Source: Trileptium ribeirensis
Taxonomy: Eukaryota > Nematoda > Enoplea > Enoplida > Thoracostomopsidae
Direction of reading: 5' to 3'
Length of the DNA: 64,000 bases
Assembly (NCBI GenBank): GCA_030248225.1
Contig: JASANE010012862.1
Location: 24,999 to 88,998 of the forward strand
In this document: piece by piece, positions 59,271 to 64,000 of the stretch
How the letters are laid out: every line of letters starts with the position of its first letter
Numbering within the stretch: position 1 is the first letter of the stretch
The notes under the pieces: generated by a model
What the model was told of the DNA's origin: nothing
Seen by the model: the letters and a program-made list of their open reading frames with translations, nothing else
Database searches by the model: none
Program-made: the position numbers and the translations under genes

Positions 59271-61197
59271 TAAGTTCGACCATAGCATTAATGCAATGCT
59301 GCAAATTTATTTGCAAAAAATTGGCCAATTTCATTTTCTGATCATCTTAATTGGTTGAGTTACCCACCTCAGTATCAACAGGAGCCGTATTAAGGCACCC
59401 AGTTCCCAGGCGTTGATACGAATACACTCAAACCATGGGTTGAGATTATATTCATCTTTAAATGCATCAAACTTCGTCATTCATTTTGGCGACGGCATTG
59501 ACACAACCCTCCCTCAGATACGTCCGAACCGGGACACATGTGAGCCACGGTACTTTTCTGTTGGCATTGGTTAGCCGACGCATAATAGTTTAGTTTAGCT
59601 ATTACTTTACTAAAGCTATTGTGCGTTGATACAGCTGACCCCCGAATGGCTTGACAATTGCAGGGTTATGTAAAATACCTTAACGTGAGCCTTAGAATTA
59701 AATGCCAGTTATGGTAATGTAGTCGCCCCGAATAGCTGCGAGCTACTTACGTAAAACTGTATAGCAGCGGCCGACTACTATTCCGTTGGAATTTTGCTCA
59801 ACCCCTAGGCCTCCGAATGGCTGGTCATTATGTATAGAGTTCTCTAGGTGGTTCGTCGAATCCACACCCCTTACTCGCCTGGTCTTCTCAACAATAAGAC
59901 TACTTGTTGAGCCGCCCCGAATGGCTGCCGCACCCAACATGTCGAGCTACTAACCACGAGCCCACCTGATATAGCTTACCCGGGTAAATACTCACTTGAC
60001 GCTTTGGGTCGAAGTTGTAAGCTATTACTCACTATTAGCGACTTATTATGTCACCACTCTTAATAAGGTTATAGACCACTTCAATTTTTATAAAGAGCTA
60101 TTATTACTAACTTATTCATTACCGTGGTTAAAATTACGTAATTGTGAAGCCCCAACTCCTTTAGGCACCGTTCTATGATTAAAGCCACAATTTTCCAAAG
60201 CCAATGTCGGTAACCAATAATAATACTAGACCCGGCGTAATTCTGTGCCCCCCATTCTTTAAAATATGACACAGAAATTCAACACAATGAAGCGCGGTCC
60301 TTTAATTAATCGCGAGTCTTTTGCGTAAATATCAAAATTGGACCTTCCAATCGCCAGAGATAAACCAAAAGCTAATACATTATCATAAAAATACACATTG
60401 CGAAGTAATCAACCAGACCCGAAATCAGCAAATATACGTGACCAGACGTACATACGTGATGACTGCCCAGTTAGGGTAGCTAAATAACACTTTACAATAA
60501 TTAATCAAAATCCGATGGTGTTATTTTTTATGATTTCTAATAGGGTAGGGGTTGGTGGTACTTTTTATTATGACGGCTGTCGGAATTAAAAGGGGCGGAA
60601 TTCGTCACCGAAAACTGTGTGGTCCGAGGTGTGGCCAGCAGCATGCCGGTGGGACGACTTGGCTGGCGCGCGTCCTTTATTTTCGTGATCAGCATTCGTG
60701 CCCTATATTTCGCGTTGCGGCGTGACTAATTCCGAAGCACTCCCGGACTAGATATTTAGACACCAAACGCGTATCGAATAATGTTTATTACAAGTATAAG
60801 ACGTTAAGGCACACGATTGAGCAAGTAAAACACGTCGGCACGAGCTATTTGAGCAGTTATGGCCCGCCGCTTTTTTACAAGCAGCACTAGTCTATAATAC
60901 CGACAATTCCTGATCACACTTTTTATGCACCGGTTACTTCCACCTGTATCACTACTTGTCGTTAACTCGGCCACTAACGCACGACACCGACGCGTCCCTA
61001 AGATCTATTAACTATGTGGTTAGGTTACACACTATTTTATTACGCCGCTTGTGAGGTTTATATGACCGTTTCCGACAGGCTGATGAAGTACGTTTAATTG
61101 AGTATCTGACTCTAGGCCCTTAGATTCACGCTAATGCGATTTTTATTTATTGGGTATATACAGTCTGACTGATGACAGGTTAGGTTTACGTTAGCTG

Positions 61198-61840
61198 GTA
61201 CTTTTAACAACTGGCTTCAAGTTTTGCGCTAAAAGAAGTGCGCGTTAGAGAGCTGTGAATTTTATACTGGCAGTCTTGTTGGAGATCTTCAAGGAGCGGA
61301 ATTATAGCTTGATAGGACTTTACATATAGGTACTCGAAACGAGCATATTAGTTAATTTAGTAATATTATTTTTCCTAATGAAATCCTAAGCTTTCAATAA
61401 CGCTCTTAACAGGAGTATTGACGTATTAAATAATCAGTTAGTAATAGCTTACAACTTTGGCCCTTACGTGTCGAGTGAGCAATGTGGTAGCGCGACTTGT
61501 TTGGCGATGCAGCCAGTCTGGGCGGCTCAGCAAGAATCGTTACTCTTGAGAAGACCGGGCGAGTAAGGTTTGGATTCGGATTACCACAACCTCCAGAACT
61601 CTATACCTAACAACCAGCCAGTCGAGGGCCCAGGGATTCAGCAAAATTCCAACTGAATAGTCGATCGCTACTTTACAACTTTACATAAGTAGTCTGCAGG
61701 CAGTCGGGGCAGCTACAGTAACATAACTGGCATTTAACACCGTAATCCTAAGGCTTAGATTGAGGTACTTAAATAATCCTGCAGTCGGCTAGCCAGCCGG
61801 GAGTCGGTTGTATCAACTCAAAAGATCCGCATCAAAGTAA
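61198..61840 (+). other. loop of the large inverted repeat, with a third partial leader copy
   Basis: This separates the two long arms. Its right half (about 61495-61830) is a diverged plus-strand match to the retrotransposon leader (GGCGGCTCAGCAAGAATCGT, GAGAAGACCGGGCGAGTAAG, ACATAACTGGCATTTAACAC), the same orientation as the right arm. The left half is unassigned. Confidence 0.65.
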
Positions 61841-64000
61841 CAGCTAACGTAAACCTAACCTGTCATCAGTCAGACTGTATATACCCAATAAATAAAAATC
61901 GCATTAGCGTGAATCTAAGGGCCTAGAGTCAGATACTCAATTAAACGTACTTCATCAGCCTGTCGGAAACGGTCATATAAACCTCACAAGCGGCGTAATA
62001 AAATAGTGTGTAACCTAACCACATAGTTAATAGATCTTAGGGACGCGTCGGTGTCGTGCGTTAGTGGCCGAGTTAACGACAAGTAGTGATACAGGTGGAA
62101 GTAACCGGTGCATAAAAAGTGTGATCAGGAATTGTCGGTATTATAGACTAGTGCTGCTTGTAAAAAAGCGGCGGGCCATAACTGCTCAAATAGCTGGTGT
62201 CAACATGTTTTACTTTGCTCAATGCCTGCTGCTAACATCTTATACTTGTAATAAACATTATTCAATACGCGTTTGGTGTCTAAATATCTAGTCCGGGAGT
62301 GCTTCGGAATTAGTCGCGCCGCAACGCGAAATATAGGCACGAATGCTGATCACCAAAATAAAGGAGACGCGCGCCAGCCAAGTCGTCCCACCGGCATGCT
62401 GCTGGCCACACCTCAGGACCACACAGTTTTCGGGCCCAAATTCCGCCCCTTATTTAATTCCGATAGCCGTCATAATAAAAAGTACCACCAACCCCTACCC
62501 TTATTCGAAATCATAAAAAATAACACCATCGGATTTTGATTAATTATTGTAAAGTGTTATTTAGCTACCCTAACTGGGCGGTTACCGAGCGTATGTACTT
62601 CTGAGTCACGTATATTTACTGATTTCGGTACTGGTTTGGATTACTTCGCAATGTGTATTTTTTTATGATAATGTATTAGCTTTTGCGTTATCTCTGGCGA
62701 TTGGAAGGTCCAATTTTGATATTTACGCAAAAGACTCGCGATTAATTAAAGGACCGCGCTTCGGTGTTGAATTTCTGTGTAGTATTAAAGAAAAATGGGG
62801 CGCGCCAGGTCTAGTATTGGTTTCCGACATTGGCTTGGAAAATATGGCTTTGATAATGGTAAAAATTCTAATACGAGGAAATTTGGGGCTTCACAATTCC
62901 GATTTGACCACGGTAGATCAAATACGGTTAGGTAATAATAAGTTGTTTATAAAAATTGAAGTGGTCTATAAGTTTATTTAAGAGTGGTGACATAATAAGT
63001 CGCTAATAGTGAGTAATAGCTACAACTCGACCCAATAAGTATTTACCGGGTAGAGCTCTGTGGGGTGGGGTCTCGTGGTTAGTAGCTGCGCGTGTTGGGT
63101 GCGGCAGCCATCGCGAGTCGGTCTTATTGTTGGGAGCCAGGGGGTGTGGGTTCGACGAACCACCCCTAAACTTGCCTACATAATGACCAGCCCGTTCGGA
63201 GAGGCCTAGGGCGTGAAATTCCCAACGGAATAGGTAGTCGGCCGCTGTACTGTAGTTTTACGTAAGTAGCTCGCTTCGGGGCGGTACAAGTTGCACATTT
63301 TTAGTCTAAGGTCTCACGTTGAGGTCTTGCGTCAAGTTTCTGCAATTGTCAAGCCATTCGGGGTATCAACGCACGATGCACTTAGGTAGAGAGTGATGCG
63401 GCTAAACTGGGAACATTTATGCGTCGGCTGAGTGCCAACGGAGAGCTCCGTGGCTGCCGGTTCGAGCGTTGTGAGAGGGAGGTTGTGTCAAATGTTCCGG
63501 TCACCAAAAAAAACAAATTTTAAAAGATGAATATAATCTCGAGACCCATGTTGAGTGTATTCGGTATCAACGCCTGAGGAATCCCTAATACGGTACTGTG
63601 ATGCTGAGGTGGAGTGGGGCTCAACCGTAGTCAGAAATGGGAAAAATTGCAATTTTGGGGAGTTTAGGGGTTTATTGCATTAATGCTATGGTCGAACTTA
63701 ATCGAAAAAGGGTAAAAATATAAAATTGAGTTCTTTTGCGTAGTCTTAATACAGGATGTGGGGCAGAATCGTAGGAACTGGAGGGTAAGGATATAAATCT
63801 TCTATATTTTAAAAAGGATGATAAGGAGCCTTGACTATTCGGGTTGTGCTAAGGATTTACCGTTTATTTCTGGCACATTTAAGGTCTCGCACTGTAGGCT
63901 TACAATGCAGGTAATATCGTGGCGGCGGGGGAGGTAAAAATCTCTCCCCCCGTGTGGCATCGCTGTATTTGCCTTATGATTTCCCAGAACTTGTTCCACT
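61841..64000 (+). mobile_element. second, inverted copy of the I/Jockey-like element (5' part, runs off the window)
   Basis: It is the reverse complement of 59038-61197 with point changes and small indels. Near axis 123038-x, TACGTTAGCTG at the left inner edge pairs with CAGCTAACGT at 61841, and GGCAAATACAGCGATGCCAC pairs with the string near 63960. The last 350 bp contain the start of the endonuclease (TTAATACAGGATGTGGGGCA, GGTAAGGATATAAATCTTCT) in broken frames. The copy probably continues beyond 64000. Confidence 0.85.

Larger units (their letters stand above)
56050..61197 (-). mobile_element. I/Jockey-like non-LTR retrotransposon with RNase H, degenerate
   Basis: From 5' to 3' on the minus strand it holds a long leader (61197 to about 59270), an endonuclease, a reverse transcriptase and an RNase H ending near 56074. 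The leader carries CCATTCGGGG-type motifs at 59645, 59730, 59815 and 59915. The ORF is broken into at least seven frames. No intact ORF1 was found in the leader. RNase H after the RT fits I-clade and some Jockey-group elements. The 3' end near 56050 lacks an obvious poly(A). The 5' half is duplicated in reverse at 61841-64000. Confidence 0.8.

Noticed and set aside
62064..62539. Plus-strand frames near 62.1-62.5 kb
   Set aside because: They lie in the inverted leader copy, have no counterpart frame in the left arm and show no domain.

Overview
This is eukaryotic, AT-rich nuclear DNA from an invertebrate animal. The evidence is one multi-exon, intron-rich protein gene with GT/AG splice sites, several clades of non-LTR retrotransposon, terminal-inverted-repeat elements and large tandem arrays. 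The exact taxon cannot be read from the sequence. The mix of RTE-like, CR1-like and I/Jockey-like (with RNase H) retrotransposons would suit an arthropod or another invertebrate, but that is inference.

The one clear host gene is a TFG (Trk-fused gene) orthologue on the minus strand. Its ten coding exons run from 53105 down to 26775. Splicing at the proposed sites gives a continuous 613-residue frame: an N-terminal PB1 domain (exons 1-3), a coiled coil (exon 4), and a long P/Q/G-rich tail ending in a TFG-like C-terminus (exons 5-10). TFG acts at ER exit sites in COPII export. Its introns carry much of the repeat content: a 25-copy array of a 155-bp satellite and a hAT-type element in the 8.1-kb intron 6, a hAT-type element in intron 4, a G-tract-rich inverted-repeat element in intron 8, and an inverted-repeat element 44 bp inside intron 1.

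Left part (1-26 kb): three intact and one degraded copy of a CAGGG-ended hAT-type element occur in the window, the first at 379-2299. Next come a small GGGTCATTTCAC-ended element (3158-3410) and a 5'-truncated RTE-like reverse transcriptase relic (minus, 4275-6410). A long foldback-like element follows (7417-11480), whose inverted arms are largely a ~24-bp minisatellite. After it lie a 62-bp tandem array (13.4-14.3 kb), a mosaic region without recognisable genes (14.4-19.8 kb), small inverted-repeat elements, a tRNA-derived element (~22.0 kb), and 63-bp and 42-bp arrays (23.2-25.3 kb).

Right part (53-64 kb): upstream of TFG there is a frameshifted CR1-like relic on the plus strand (54.45-55.87 kb). 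It abuts a degenerate I/Jockey-like element on the minus strand (56.05-61.2 kb). A second copy of that element's 5' part runs on the plus strand from 61841 past the window end, so the two copies are head to head. A third partial copy of the leader lies between them. The many short open frames elsewhere are mostly chance or repeat-derived.
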